A DNA stretch of 64,000 bases from Xylanibacter muris (GCF_013166605.1 NZ_JABKKF010000009.1:143229-207228); one strand, 5' to 3'; numbered from the stretch's first letter, positions 16,548 through 25,241 are shown. The notes: generated from the sequence alone by a model not told the origin. A program made the numbers and translations.

Positions 16548-17093
16548 ATGAAGAAAGAAATAATAATATCAGGCTTTGGTGGTCAGGGCGTGCTGTCGAT
16601 GGGCAAGATTCTGGCGTATTCAGGTCTGATGGAAGGCAAGGAGGTTACGTGGATGCCGGCTTATGGTCCGGAGCAGCGTGGAGGAACGGCGAATGTCACC
16701 GTGATAGTGAGTGATGACAAGATTTCATCACCGATACTTAGCCAGTATGATGTGGCGATAGTGCTTAATCAGCCGTCGTTGGATAAGTTTGAGTCGAAGA
16801 TAAAGCCCGGAGGTATCCTTATTTATGACGGTTTCGGCATTATCAATCCGCCTACGCGTGGCGACATCAGTGTATATAGGGTTGATGCAATGGATAAGGC
16901 CGCGGAGATGAAAAACGCCAAGGTTTTCAACATGATTGTTCTTGGCGCTTTTCTAAGCGTATGTCCTATCATCAGTTATGAGGGAATGGAAAAAGCCCTG
17001 TTCAAGACATTGCCGGAGCGTCACCATGGTCTGATTCCCCTTAATATGGAGGCTTTGAGAGTAGGGGGCGAGACAATACTCAGGATGAAATAG
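16548..17093 (+). CDS. korC: 2-oxoacid:ferredoxin oxidoreductase, gamma subunit
   Basis: A 181-residue gamma subunit (POR_gamma domain) with the opening ISGFGGQGVLSMGKILA and the conserved YGPEQRGGTANV. It completes the four-subunit enzyme and probably shapes the CoA site. Last gene of the ffh-folD-TPR-korDABC run; a strong bidirectional terminator follows. Confidence 0.9.
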   Translation: MKKEIIISGFGGQGVLSMGKILAYSGLMEGKEVTWMPAYGPEQRGGTANVTVIVSDDKISSPILSQYDVAIVLNQPSLDKFESKIKPGGILIYDGFGIINPPTRGDISVYRVDAMDKAAEMKNAKVFNMIVLGAFLSVCPIISYEGMEKALFKTLPERHHGLIPLNMEALRVGGETILRMK

Positions 17094-17186
17094 ATGAGAA
17101 CTACGGAATAAGGAACAAAGAAAGGATACTTGTATGTGATGATATATGATATGTTGAGGCATAACACATATAAGTCTTATATATGA

Positions 17187-17238
17187 AAAAAACCGGCGGC
17201 AAGCATAGAATCACTCTGATGCTTGCCGCCGGTTTTTT
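17187..17238. terminator. Bidirectional terminator between korC and nrdG
   Basis: Perfect 20-bp stem (17187-17206 and 17219-17238) with GC-rich core CCGGCGGCAAGC, A tract on one side, T tract on the other, and a 12-nt loop. It serves korC on the plus strand and nrdG on the minus strand. Confidence 0.95.
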
Positions 17239-17247
17239 CTATACGGT

Positions 17248-17721
17248 CTATACTGTTTTTCTCCAGAACTTCATTGTTATATCCTTGAAGTCACCACTGC
17301 GGTCTCTTTTGTACAGTCTTTGATTGGTTGTCGGATCTTTCAGGCATCCGAGATGCCTGATGTATGGTCCGACTTTTATATAATCAAAGTTGTGCTTGTC
17401 TATCTTTGGAGATATGCGTTGCCTGCCGCTGTACCAGCCGGTCTTCAGATGCGGGAACTCTGAGTGCAGATACCTTGCGAGCATGTCTATGTATTCCGGT
17501 TCCGCATCGCCACCCATGAAGCATATACAGGTAATGTCGTGTCCGTATTCATGCACCATCCGGCTCAGAGCACTAACAGACAACGGTGTGCCGATGTCTT
17601 TCCATAGATACTGACTGTGGCATCCGGGACAATGGCAGGGGCAGTTGCTCAGATTTATGGACAGTGTCACCTCGTCAGGAATCTCCTGAAACACCACGCC
17701 TGTATTTACATATTTAAGCAT
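17248..17721 (-). CDS. nrdG: Anaerobic ribonucleotide reductase activating protein NrdG
   Basis: A 157-residue radical-SAM activase that makes the glycyl radical on NrdD. The 4Fe-4S ligands are the C-x3-C-x2-C motif at Cys27, Cys31 and Cys34 (NCPCHCPGC), with an additional cysteine at 29. The SAM-binding FMGGDAEPE motif follows. The length fits the family. It lies 86 nt downstream of nrdD on the same strand. Oxygen-sensitive; works only in anaerobic cytoplasm. Confidence 0.95.
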   Translation of the reverse strand: MLKYVNTGVVFQEIPDEVTLSINLSNCPCHCPGCHSQYLWKDIGTPLSVSALSRMVHEYGHDITCICFMGGDAEPEYIDMLARYLHSEFPHLKTGWYSGRQRISPKIDKHNFDYIKVGPYIRHLGCLKDPTTNQRLYKRDRSGDFKDITMKFWRKTV

Positions 17722-17807
17722 TTGGTCGTTTTTTATTATAAGTTCTGTTTATACAGATACATACAAGAGCCGCCACGTCAGGCTTATGCATGTGCCCGCT
17801 GTTTTTA

Positions 17808-19919
17808 TCAGATGCTCTGCCGGGGATGGTTCTCTGAATAATAGAACCTTCTTCCTGCCTCTTGCTGCCGTGCCTCAGAGAAGTTGCTTACACGTTTCAG
17901 GTATCCGATAATCCTTGTCATGTAGTCAACGTTATTTGAATGGCAATTAGGGCATTCGTGCAGGTAGCGTTTGTCTATGGTGCCGCATTCGTTGCAGATG
18001 GTGTTCGGAATGTTGAATGTAAAATAGTTGCATCCCTCCTTTGTCGCCACCTTTAACAGTTGTCTGTATTGGTTTTTTGACAAATGTTCCTCAAGATTCA
18101 TGTGAAGAGCAGAGCCTCCTGTCAGATGCTGTATATATGGCGCACCGTGAAGCTTGAACTTGTCGATAATATTCAAAGAATCGTCTTCTACGATATAGAA
18201 ATAGCTGTTGTAGCAGTCGCGTGGAACGAAATATCCGTCTTCACGGTCCCATTTCGCATGTTTCACTCCGACATTTTCCGCAGGTATCATCTCACAGTTG
18301 AACAGTATGTCCTTAGTGCGGTATTCCTTGTTTTTCTTTTCTATAAGTCCGAGTACTTCCTGTACGAATGCCAGGTAGTCGGGGTTGTCTGTTATCTGAA
18401 GTCCCATGAATTCCGCGGCTTCCACAAGCCCGTTTACTCCAATGGTCAAGTACTGGCGTGATATGTTTATATATCCGGCATCGAACAGCGGCAGCATTCC
18501 GTTTTGATGAAGTTCTTTCAGGTTTTCATTGTATGCAAGCTGCACCTTGTGGCAAAGGTCGATGATGTCTGTCAGGAAGTCTTTGTAGTCGATGCCGTTG
18601 TTCACAGCGTATTGTATGCATCGGTTAAGGTTTATTGTGAGTACGCTTTTCGAGCCGGTGCTTACCCCGCCGGCTCCGAGGGTATAGCTGAAGCCGTTGT
18701 CCTGTATCTCATTGCGCAGCCTGCAACAGCTTGATAAGGAGTCTGCATTGTCGCTCATATATGTGAAGAAAGAGTGCCCTTCGGAATACATTTCCGCAGT
18801 GAAGTCTCCCCATTCCTTATCCACTACATCACCGTCAGCGGTGAGCAGGGCCATTGTCTCTACGGGGAATGTGAGCATTGTCTTTGTGCGCTCATGGTTG
18901 AACCATTTCATGAATCTTTTCTGAAGCCAGGAGAGGCTGTCCCAGTCAGGTCGTGAACCGTCGGGGAAATAGAAGTTGCCGAAAAGACTTTCAAAATAAG
19001 GCTTGTCATAATAGGCGATATTCCAGAATACGGCCTGATAGTTTCTTGCACCTGTAGGTTGGTTTATCGAATATACGATTTGCTCGAAGCAATCTGTTAT
19101 CATTTTGTCTATCGTGCGCTGTTTCAGGGACAGGTCAACGACCTTGTCGGACTCCTTGTAATAATCTTTGCCGTATTCAAGTCCGATGAAGTAGTTAAGG
19201 TACATAAGAAACTCGGGTGTTGCACATGCGCCGCTTAGCATGCTCGATACCATGAATACCATGTTCACAAAACCTCCGCAGAAAGATTTCAGGTTTGTCG
19301 GCGCCGTGGAATTGCCACCGATAGAGGTCGTGCCGCCTATTAGCCACGGATACATTGTTATGGAGGCGCAATAGTTTGCGAGCGAGGTCTCGTCGTTCTT
19401 ATATATGAAATGGGAGTTAAGAAGCTGTATGTACCTGTCGGAAAGTTCTTTTCCGTACATCTTCTTTATACGGTCTGTAAGTAGACGGCGGTTCAGACGT
19501 ATGAAATTTGATTTTGGAAGTTCGCCTATAAGCGTTGCGATGTTTTTGTGCTCAACATTTGCGTTTGCGTCAAACTTTGAGCCGGTGGCTGCATTTGCCG
19601 CATCGCAGTAGTCGGCCAGGAATTTAAGCTTTTCCATTGTCTCGCGGTCTTCTGAATGTTTCTGGCGATAGAGCATGAATGATTTTGCCACTTTGTAGAA
19701 GCCTTCTTTCATAAGGGCCTCTTCAACCTGATTCTGGATATCTTCAACCTTTATGCCTTCTTGTATGTTCAAATGACTCAGAATCTTGGATATGCATCCG
19801 AGATCGGCTGGTTCGTTTACAGACTCAAACGCCTTTATGATGGCGTTCATGATTTTGTCCAGAGAAAAACGGTCCGCAGAGCCGTCTCTTTTTGTGATAG
19901 TGAAGCTTTTTATTTCCAT
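17808..19919 (-). CDS. nrdD: Anaerobic ribonucleoside-triphosphate reductase NrdD
   Basis: A 703-residue class III ribonucleotide reductase that makes dNTPs without oxygen. It has an ATP-cone allosteric domain at residues 3-90 and a large catalytic barrel. A C-terminal zinc site has Cys642, Cys645, Cys656 and Cys659, and the glycyl-radical loop RIIGYL carries Gly672. NrdG is encoded just downstream. The leader has its own promoter and repeated complementary segments that could fold in two alternative ways, and a hemerythrin-LuxR regulator gene lies immediately upstream. Confidence 0.96.
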   Translation of the reverse strand: MEIKSFTITKRDGSADRFSLDKIMNAIIKAFESVNEPADLGCISKILSHLNIQEGIKVEDIQNQVEEALMKEGFYKVAKSFMLYRQKHSEDRETMEKLKFLADYCDAANAATGSKFDANANVEHKNIATLIGELPKSNFIRLNRRLLTDRIKKMYGKELSDRYIQLLNSHFIYKNDETSLANYCASITMYPWLIGGTTSIGGNSTAPTNLKSFCGGFVNMVFMVSSMLSGACATPEFLMYLNYFIGLEYGKDYYKESDKVVDLSLKQRTIDKMITDCFEQIVYSINQPTGARNYQAVFWNIAYYDKPYFESLFGNFYFPDGSRPDWDSLSWLQKRFMKWFNHERTKTMLTFPVETMALLTADGDVVDKEWGDFTAEMYSEGHSFFTYMSDNADSLSSCCRLRNEIQDNGFSYTLGAGGVSTGSKSVLTINLNRCIQYAVNNGIDYKDFLTDIIDLCHKVQLAYNENLKELHQNGMLPLFDAGYINISRQYLTIGVNGLVEAAEFMGLQITDNPDYLAFVQEVLGLIEKKNKEYRTKDILFNCEMIPAENVGVKHAKWDREDGYFVPRDCYNSYFYIVEDDSLNIIDKFKLHGAPYIQHLTGGSALHMNLEEHLSKNQYRQLLKVATKEGCNYFTFNIPNTICNECGTIDKRYLHECPNCHSNNVDYMTRIIGYLKRVSNFSEARQQEAGRRFYYSENHPRQSI

Positions 19920-19937
19920 GGTGAAATTGTTTGTTTT

Positions 19938-19990
19938 GGAAAACTTTTCTGTTGTAGGTTTGGATAAAGTTTTCCGTTTTGGGAAACTTT
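19938..19990 (-). promoter_or_regulatory. nrdD leader with two mutually exclusive hairpins
   Basis: In transcript order the nrdD leader contains AAAGTTTCCC (19990-19981), GGAAAACTTT (19975-19966) and AAAGTTTTCC (19947-19938). The middle segment can pair with the first (9 of 10 bp, 5-nt loop) or with the third (10 of 10 bp, 18-nt loop), but not both. The downstream hairpin ends 18 nt before the start codon. The layout resembles an attenuator or switch, but the segments could instead be DNA sites for a regulator. Confidence 0.5.
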
Positions 19991-20029
19991 GCTTGTTACT
20001 TGTTAGTGTAAAATTTCCGTTCTCTTCTG

Positions 20030-20037
20030 CAAAGATA
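20030..20037 (-). promoter_or_regulatory. nrdD promoter -7 element
   Basis: Minus-strand TATCTTTG matches TAnnTTTG and implies a leader of roughly 105 nt. No good TTTG is seen 20 nt further upstream, as might fit a promoter that needs an activator. Confidence 0.6.
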
Positions 20038-20110
20038 CAATAAAAACGTATATCCCGTATGGATATTGATGTAAAAAAAACGGTAATAATATAGGCGTCT
20101 GTAATTGTAA

Positions 20111-20139
20111 AGCCCCTAACTGGTTAGCAGTTAGGGGCT
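20111..20139 (-). terminator. Terminator of the hemerythrin-LuxR gene
   Basis: A perfect 12-bp stem (AGCCCCTAACTG at 20111-20122, complement at 20128-20139) with a 5-nt loop, 44 nt beyond the stop. It separates this gene from nrdD. Confidence 0.8.
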
Positions 20140-20182
20140 AATATGATTTGCTTTAAGTTTTTATGTGGCATGCTGCGAAAAA

Positions 20183-21142
20183 CTATAGTTTTACGGATGA
20201 TATATCAACCAGTCCGTTGACTATTGCGTATATTGTAAGACCTGCCGTAGAGTGTATCTGAAGCTTACGTGCAATGTTTCTGCGGTGGGTGATGACGGTG
20301 TTTGTTGATATGAAGAGATGGTCGGCTATTTCTTTGTTCGACATGCCCTGTACAAGACTTATTATCACCTCTTTCTCTCTGTCTGAGAGTATGTTGCCGT
20401 TTTCCTGCACTCCCTTGAACACCATGGAACTTATATTTTTTGCAACGTTGCTTTGCTTGATTCTGCTTTCAAGTCTTCTGATGGCAGGAACGAAAATCTC
20501 GTCTTCCACTTTGGCGTGAAGGCCGAGCCATGTCTCGTTATTGTATATGCAATAAAGTGTGGCAGTAAGCTTGTTGTTGCGTAAAGTGTCTCCGGGCAGG
20601 TATTTCAGTATGATGTTTTTCAGTTCTTTCAGCTTGGTGTCTGTCTGACCGTGATGTTTCGAGAATGTTGTTACGTCATAATTGCTTGAGGCTTCACCGT
20701 TTATGAGTCCTTTCACATACGGGAATAGCATTCTTTCCTCATATTTCATGTGTTTCTTTACCTCGCGTGCATATTCGTCATATAGATTCATTATAAGTTT
20801 TCCGAGACCGTCGTCCTGTATTACCGCGTCTTCAAGCTGTTTGCGTATTGTAGGCAGCTGGTAGTCGAGAAAATAAACATGACTTGCCTCAAGATATTGC
20901 ATCAGTGTAGGCATGGACAGCTTTTCAGAGTCGTCGGGATTGAAATAGTCATTTATGGTAAAGTTGACAACAGTAAGGAATGTGTATGTGTCTACGTTGT
21001 TGTCCTTGCATGTCTCGTCAACGGTTTTGTCGCCAAAGCCTAAGTTTATGCCGAAACTGCCTAATGACTGCAATACATTATAATTGTCGCGTATTAGCGA
21101 TATCATCTGGTCGTCGGCTTCATATACCTTGTTGTTCTTCAT
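20183..21142 (-). CDS. Hemerythrin-LuxR fusion transcriptional regulator
   Basis: A 319-residue one-component regulator. Residues about 28-60 (INLGFGDKTVDETCKDNNV) resemble the N-terminal domain of RIC/ScdA/YtfE iron-repair proteins but lack its usual Cys pair. Residues about 80-225 form a hemerythrin-like four-helix bundle with plausible di-iron ligands: His88, His131 and Glu135 (HMKYEERMLFP), His163 or His164, His209 and Glu213 (HAKVEDEIF). Residues 250-312 are a LuxR/GerE helix-turn-helix (SDREKEVIISLVQGMSNKEI). The expected role is sensing O2, NO or redox state at the di-iron site and changing DNA binding. It lies directly upstream of nrdD and divergently from a porin gene; both are candidate targets by position. 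Confidence 0.8.
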   Translation of the reverse strand: MKNNKVYEADDQMISLIRDNYNVLQSLGSFGINLGFGDKTVDETCKDNNVDTYTFLTVVNFTINDYFNPDDSEKLSMPTLMQYLEASHVYFLDYQLPTIRKQLEDAVIQDDGLGKLIMNLYDEYAREVKKHMKYEERMLFPYVKGLINGEASSNYDVTTFSKHHGQTDTKLKELKNIILKYLPGDTLRNNKLTATLYCIYNNETWLGLHAKVEDEIFVPAIRRLESRIKQSNVAKNISSMVFKGVQENGNILSDREKEVIISLVQGMSNKEIADHLFISTNTVITHRRNIARKLQIHSTAGLTIYAIVNGLVDISSVKL

Positions 21143-21212
21143 TTTTGTTTGGTGGTTATTTTAATTCCGTAACGTTTGGTCTTATGTAATATATGGATTT
21201 GCCTTTCGGCTG

Positions 21213-21264
21213 CAAAACTACAAAAAAACCGTTATATGTACAATAGCCATTTATTGGTATTGTA
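21213..21264 (-). promoter_or_regulatory. Promoter and overlapping dyad of the hemerythrin-LuxR gene
   Basis: Minus-strand TAGTTTTG (21213-21220) is a -7 box 71 nt before the start. Where the -33 box should lie there is an imperfect dyad, TACAATAGCCA at 21239-21249 against TGGTATTGTA at 21255-21264. Two copies of GTAACGTTT (21169-21177 and 21278-21286) flank this region. Autoregulation is a reasonable inference. Confidence 0.45.
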
Positions 21265-21331
21265 TATGTTGGATATTGTAACGTTTAATAAAAAACAGGT
21301 AGGCTTGTGTTGATATTCATGGTTTTTAGGT

Positions 21332-21363
21332 ATTGTATGTGTATGTTTTAAGCAGTAATTTTG
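21332..21363 (+). promoter_or_regulatory. Promoter of the porin-like gene
   Basis: TAATTTTG at 21356-21363 fits the -7 consensus, and ATTG at 21332-21335 is a partial -33 match at exactly 20 nt spacing. Confidence 0.55.
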
Positions 21364-21405
21364 CAGATGTAAAAAATAGATGTAATAATAATTTGTTAGA
21401 ATGTT

Positions 21406-22665
21406 ATGATGATTTTGACTTGTTGGTCATTTGGAAAGACAACTTTCTGTAGAGTGTGCGTAATTATGATTATTCTGTTAACATTTGTAGCGGCTGACGC
21501 TCATGTGTCAGATGTCAATCAGGAGGATAAGGGCGGTAAGGTGCCGTTGGGTATTGATTTGTCTCTTGAGGGAGGATATGGAAATCTGAATTTTGTGAAT
21601 GCCGCTTTATGCCTGGACTATGATTTGGGTAAAGGATGGTCGGTGTGTGCCGAGGCTGAGATCAATTATACCAAGGGCGGACATGCCACGGTTTTTGAGC
21701 ACTCGGGAGGTGAAAGGTCTGCGGTTGCCCCCGGTAGCGGAACAGAAGTGAGCGTTGACCAGCTTTGGATTCAGAAGGCATTTTCAGATGCGGCAAATAT
21801 CCGGTTTGGGCGTGTTGTCGTTCCGGTGGGGCTGAGTAATGCCTGTAATGCCACTCTCGATTATTTTTCGGTATATGGCCGTGAGGGTGAGAATGCGGTA
21901 ATGCCCGGAGTATGGTATGGCATGGGTGTGAGTTTTTGGGGAAGAACGGGGGATTTCGGATATGAGGCACAGGTTGTTTCCGGTCTTGACGCATTAATGT
22001 TCAGCAGTGAAGGATGGATAGGCGGAGGCACGGAGACATCGGCATTCAGAGCGGATAGGAAGTTCGGATGTGTGGCAAGGATTGAAAACCTCAGTTTGGA
22101 AGGGCTGCGTCTCGGTGTCAGCGGATACGCAGGGCATACCCGGCATGTCCTTGATGGCGGTGAGCGATTGGGTACAGACGTTTTCATCGGTGCGTTTGAC
22201 TTCACTTACGAAAGGTACGGGCTTTTGGTCCGCGGGCAGGCTGACTATGGATATATGTCAGGAACCGGTAATCTGAACAGGATAAAGACCGGCATGGAGG
22301 AGGATTGTGGTGTGGATGTGTCGGCAGTGGCTAAGAATGTCTTTGCATTTAGTGTTGAGGCCGGATATGATATGTTTTCGGTTATAAACTCCATGAAGGA
22401 CAGGGGCTGTAAGTTTTTTGTGTTCGGACGTTATGATAATTATGACTCGTTTGCATCCGGAACATTGTTTTCTGAAAATGTGGAGACGGGTATTAGCGGA
22501 ATGTTTTCAGGTAACAGACACGAGTTGCTGTCATTTGGAATAAACTATCATCCTACGAATACGCTTGCCTTGAAGGCGGAAATGACAAAACGTCTGAAAA
22601 ATACTCATTATGCAGATGAGTCTTTTGTTTGTGTCGGGTTTGCATACGAAGGCTCACTGTTTTAA
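21406..22665 (+). CDS. Porin-like outer-membrane beta-barrel protein
   Basis: A 419-residue predicted outer-membrane barrel. A signal peptide (hydrophobic VIMIILLTFVAADA, cleavage near residue 32) precedes alternating beta strands rich in Gly, Tyr and Phe, including LDYDLGKGWSVCAEAEINY and FGRVVVPVG. It ends in phenylalanine. The layout resembles the phosphate-selective porin O/P group (strand, QLWIQKAF, then FGR), but substrate selectivity cannot be read. ATG 21406 is used; the next codon is also ATG. It is divergent from the hemerythrin-LuxR gene, which may control it. Confidence 0.7.
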   Translation: MMILTCWSFGKTTFCRVCVIMIILLTFVAADAHVSDVNQEDKGGKVPLGIDLSLEGGYGNLNFVNAALCLDYDLGKGWSVCAEAEINYTKGGHATVFEHSGGERSAVAPGSGTEVSVDQLWIQKAFSDAANIRFGRVVVPVGLSNACNATLDYFSVYGREGENAVMPGVWYGMGVSFWGRTGDFGYEAQVVSGLDALMFSSEGWIGGGTETSAFRADRKFGCVARIENLSLEGLRLGVSGYAGHTRHVLDGGERLGTDVFIGAFDFTYERYGLLVRGQADYGYMSGTGNLNRIKTGMEEDCGVDVSAVAKNVFAFSVEAGYDMFSVINSMKDRGCKFFVFGRYDNYDSFASGTLFSENVETGISGMFSGNRHELLSFGINYHPTNTLALKAEMTKRLKNTHYADESFVCVGFAYEGSLF

Positions 22666-22750
22666 GATATGTTTCGCATGGATGTTGCGACAGGTGTGTC
22701 TTTGCAGTGTTATTTCAGTACAATCTTTCGCCCGTTACATTGTTTTTCAC

Positions 22751-22758
22751 TATTTTTG
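22751..22758 (+). promoter_or_regulatory. Promoter -7 element for the TPR gene at 22789
   Basis: TATTTTTG fits TAnnTTTG, 30 nt ahead of the chosen start codon. No clear -33 box. Confidence 0.5.
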
Positions 22759-22788
22759 CAAGAAGAAATAAAAACTATAAGCAATATT

Positions 22789-23667
22789 ATGAATTTACTA
22801 AAAGCATTGTTCGGAGGGGCGGAAGAGTCACCGGAAGAGAAGCGGAAGAATGATGATGCGAAGCGTTTCGATATGTTTAAGTTTGACGGTGTGAAAGCCG
22901 CGCGGATGGGAAACTTTGATTATGCCGTAAGATGTTATGAAGAAGCGCTAAAGATTAAAGACGACCTTGAGGTACGCGATTATCTGTCGCAGGCTTTTGT
23001 GAGCAGTGACAAGCTTCCCGAGGCAATCTGTCAGTTGAAGATTCTTGCTGCCGCCGAGCCGGAAAACATTAATGTATGGATACAGATAGCCCGTGTGGCA
23101 TATATGGCAGAGGATTATGACGCGATGAATGACGCATGTGCCGCGGCAATGGAATTAGACAGTAAGAATCCTCATGTACATTATTTATATGCTCAGGCAT
23201 ATATTGCTGCCGGAAATAATATAAATGCGGTTGCGATGCTTACCAAGGCCATTGCCCTGAAGCCAGACATGGCGGATGCCTGTCTTTTGCGCGGCAAGAC
23301 GCTGTTGGCTATGGGAGATGTCGGCGGTGCGTCGGACGATGCTGACTTACTTATTAAAGAATATCCGGAAAGTGAGGATGTGTTGATGTTTAACGCCCGT
23401 GTGGCATCGGCACAGGGAAAAAGCGACGAGGCTATCCAGCTTTATGGACGTGTGACGGAGGTTAATCCTTTCTGTGCCGATGCATATAGGGAACGCGGCC
23501 GGTTGAAATACGGCAAGGGTGACATGGCCGGTGCAAGTGAGGACATGCAGAAGGTTATGGAGATAACCCCAGGTGCCGTGGCGGATATCAGCGGAGAGTT
23601 TTCTGCAGAAGGTGTTGAGCATAAGGTCAGAAAAGCATACAGTAATATGAATCCTTTAGGATTATAA
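22789..23667 (+). CDS. Tetratricopeptide repeat protein
   Basis: A 292-residue protein built of about six TPR units, for example YAVRCYEEALKIKDDLEV, VWIQIARVAYMAEDYDAM and PHVHYLYAQAYIAAGNNINA. It has a short N-terminal tail (MNLLKALFGGAEESPEEKRK) and no signal peptide, so it is probably a cytoplasmic scaffold. The frame is open 40 codons further upstream, but the -7 box at 22751-22758 lies inside that extension, which favours ATG 22789. Partner unknown. Confidence 0.8.
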   Translation: MNLLKALFGGAEESPEEKRKNDDAKRFDMFKFDGVKAARMGNFDYAVRCYEEALKIKDDLEVRDYLSQAFVSSDKLPEAICQLKILAAAEPENINVWIQIARVAYMAEDYDAMNDACAAAMELDSKNPHVHYLYAQAYIAAGNNINAVAMLTKAIALKPDMADACLLRGKTLLAMGDVGGASDDADLLIKEYPESEDVLMFNARVASAQGKSDEAIQLYGRVTEVNPFCADAYRERGRLKYGKGDMAGASEDMQKVMEITPGAVADISGEFSAEGVEHKVRKAYSNMNPLGL

Positions 23668-23692
23668 GGTTGTAGGATGTGGTACTGCAATA

Positions 23693-23744
23693 AAAATGGA
23701 AATGCTGCCGTTCCGGTTTACCTGGATGGCAGCATTTCCATTTT
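23693..23744. terminator. Bidirectional terminator between converging genes
   Basis: A perfect 17-bp stem (23693-23709 and 23728-23744, core GGAAATGCTGCC) flanked by A and T runs. The right arm lies in the last codons of the minus-strand pseudouridine synthase gene, so stop codon and terminator overlap. Confidence 0.9.
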
Positions 23745-24398
23745 ATCCCACAGCGTGTCGTCCGGCAACGGTGCTTCAGCTTTTATCTTTTGCTTGCTTA
23801 CCGGATGTATGAACTCTATGCTTTTTGCCATTAACGATATGCTCCCATCGGGATTGCTCCGCCGGGCCCCGTATTTTAGATCGCCCTTTATAGGACACCC
23901 CATGGCTGACAACTGACAGCGTATCTGATGATGACGGCCGGTAAGCAGTTGTATTTCAAGTAGGTTATAGTTCTTGCTTTCACCGATAAGCCGGTATTTG
24001 AGGATGGCTTTCTTGGAGTTTGGCACTTCCCGGCTGTAGGCATAGCTCTTATTTTGTTTCTCGTTGCGCAGAAGATAATTTTCCAGCGTGCCTTCCGCCA
24101 CCTTCGGTTTTTCGGATGTTATAGCCCAGTAAGTTTTATGAACTTCTCCGTTGCGGAACATGTCGTTAAGGCGTGACAGGGCTTTTGATGTACGTGCAAA
24201 TACAACGAGTCCGCTGACAGGACGGTCGAGCCTGTGCACCACACCGCAAAAGACGTTTCCCGGCTTGGCGTATTTCTCCTTTATGTATTCTTTAACTGTG
24301 TCAGACAGTGGTTTGTCACCGGTCTTGTCGCCCTGTACAATCTCTCCGCTTTTCTTGTTGACGATTATTATATGGTTGTCTTCGTAAATTACTTGCAC
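23718..24398 (-). CDS. RluA-family RNA pseudouridine synthase
   Basis: A 226-residue enzyme that isomerises uridines in rRNA or tRNA. The catalytic motif HRLDRPVSG is present with Asp58 as the nucleophile, and RHHQIRCQL and GDLKYGA are the other family motifs. There is no N-terminal S4 domain, so it is a short stand-alone RluA type. Translation appears to begin at GTG (24396-24398). The RNA target is not predictable from this alone. Confidence 0.88.
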   Translation of the reverse strand: MQVIYEDNHIIIVNKKSGEIVQGDKTGDKPLSDTVKEYIKEKYAKPGNVFCGVVHRLDRPVSGLVVFARTSKALSRLNDMFRNGEVHKTYWAITSEKPKVAEGTLENYLLRNEKQNKSYAYSREVPNSKKAILKYRLIGESKNYNLLEIQLLTGRHHQIRCQLSAMGCPIKGDLKYGARRSNPDGSISLMAKSIEFIHPVSKQKIKAEAPLPDDTLWDKMEMLPSR

Positions 24399-24431
24399 TT
24401 TTCTATGGAATATTATAATGGAGTTAAATAA

Positions 24432-24474
24432 AAAGGTATGCCTGTGTTTTTGTTTTTATTGCAGGCATACCTTT
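24432..24474 (-). terminator. Terminator of fabG
   Basis: A perfect 13-bp stem (AAAGGTATGCCTG at 24432-24444 and complement at 24462-24474), 21 nt past the fabG stop. Confidence 0.85.
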
Positions 24475-24494
24475 GTGATGTTTGTTTTACTGAA

Positions 24495-25241
24495 TTACAT
24501 GTTCATTCCACCGTCAACCTGGATGACTTGTCCGGTGATGTAGCTTGACATTTCCGATCCGAGGAATACAGCGCAGTTTGCAATGTCGTCCACGTTTCCA
24601 CCGCGGCGGAGAGGAATCTTGTTTGTCCATTCCTTGCGGATGTCATCCGGCAGAGCCTGTGTCATGGCTGTGTCGATGAAGCCTGGTGCTATGGCGTTTG
24701 CACGTATTCCCTTGGGTCCCATTTCCTGTCCTACGCTTTTTGCCAGTGCTATAAGACCGGCCTTGGATGCCGCGTAGTTTGCCTGGCCTGCATTGCCGTG
24801 TACTCCGACTACCGATGCCATGTTGATAATAGAGCCTTTGCGCTGGCGCATCATCACCGGTATGCAGGCGTGGATGAAGTTGAACGCACTTTTGAGGTTC
24901 ACTGCGATTACTGCGTCCCACTGTGCCTCTGTCATGCGGAGCATAAGACCGTCTTTTGTTATGCCGGCATTGTTAACGAGAATGTCAATCGAACCAAACT
25001 CTTCCTTTACCTGCTTTACCACTTCCTCAGTCTGGGCGAAGTCAGCAGCGTTGCTGGCATATCCTTTGGCCTTGACACCTTTCGCAGCTATCTCTGCTTC
25101 TGTTGCCTTGCCGTTTTCGTCGATTACGAGGTCTGTGAATGCGATGTTTGCACCTTCTTCTGCAAACTTCAGTGCGATAGCTTTGCCGATACCGCGTGCA
25201 GCTCCTGTGATGAGGGCTGTCTTACCTGATAATAATCCCAT
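24495..25241 (-). CDS. fabG: 3-oxoacyl-[ACP] reductase FabG
   Basis: A 248-residue classical short-chain dehydrogenase that reduces 3-oxoacyl-ACP with NADPH in fatty-acid elongation. It has the cofactor motif GAARGIGKA, the NNAG motif, and the triad Ser143, Tyr156 and Lys160 (NYAASKAG). It is 83 nt downstream of a TetR-family gene with no clear promoter between them, so both may share one transcript. SDR enzymes are easily over-named, but length and motifs fit FabG closely. Confidence 0.92.
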   Translation of the reverse strand: MGLLSGKTALITGAARGIGKAIALKFAEEGANIAFTDLVIDENGKATEAEIAAKGVKAKGYASNAADFAQTEEVVKQVKEEFGSIDILVNNAGITKDGLMLRMTEAQWDAVIAVNLKSAFNFIHACIPVMMRQRKGSIINMASVVGVHGNAGQANYAASKAGLIALAKSVGQEMGPKGIRANAIAPGFIDTAMTQALPDDIRKEWTNKIPLRRGGNVDDIANCAVFLGSEMSSYITGQVIQVDGGMNM

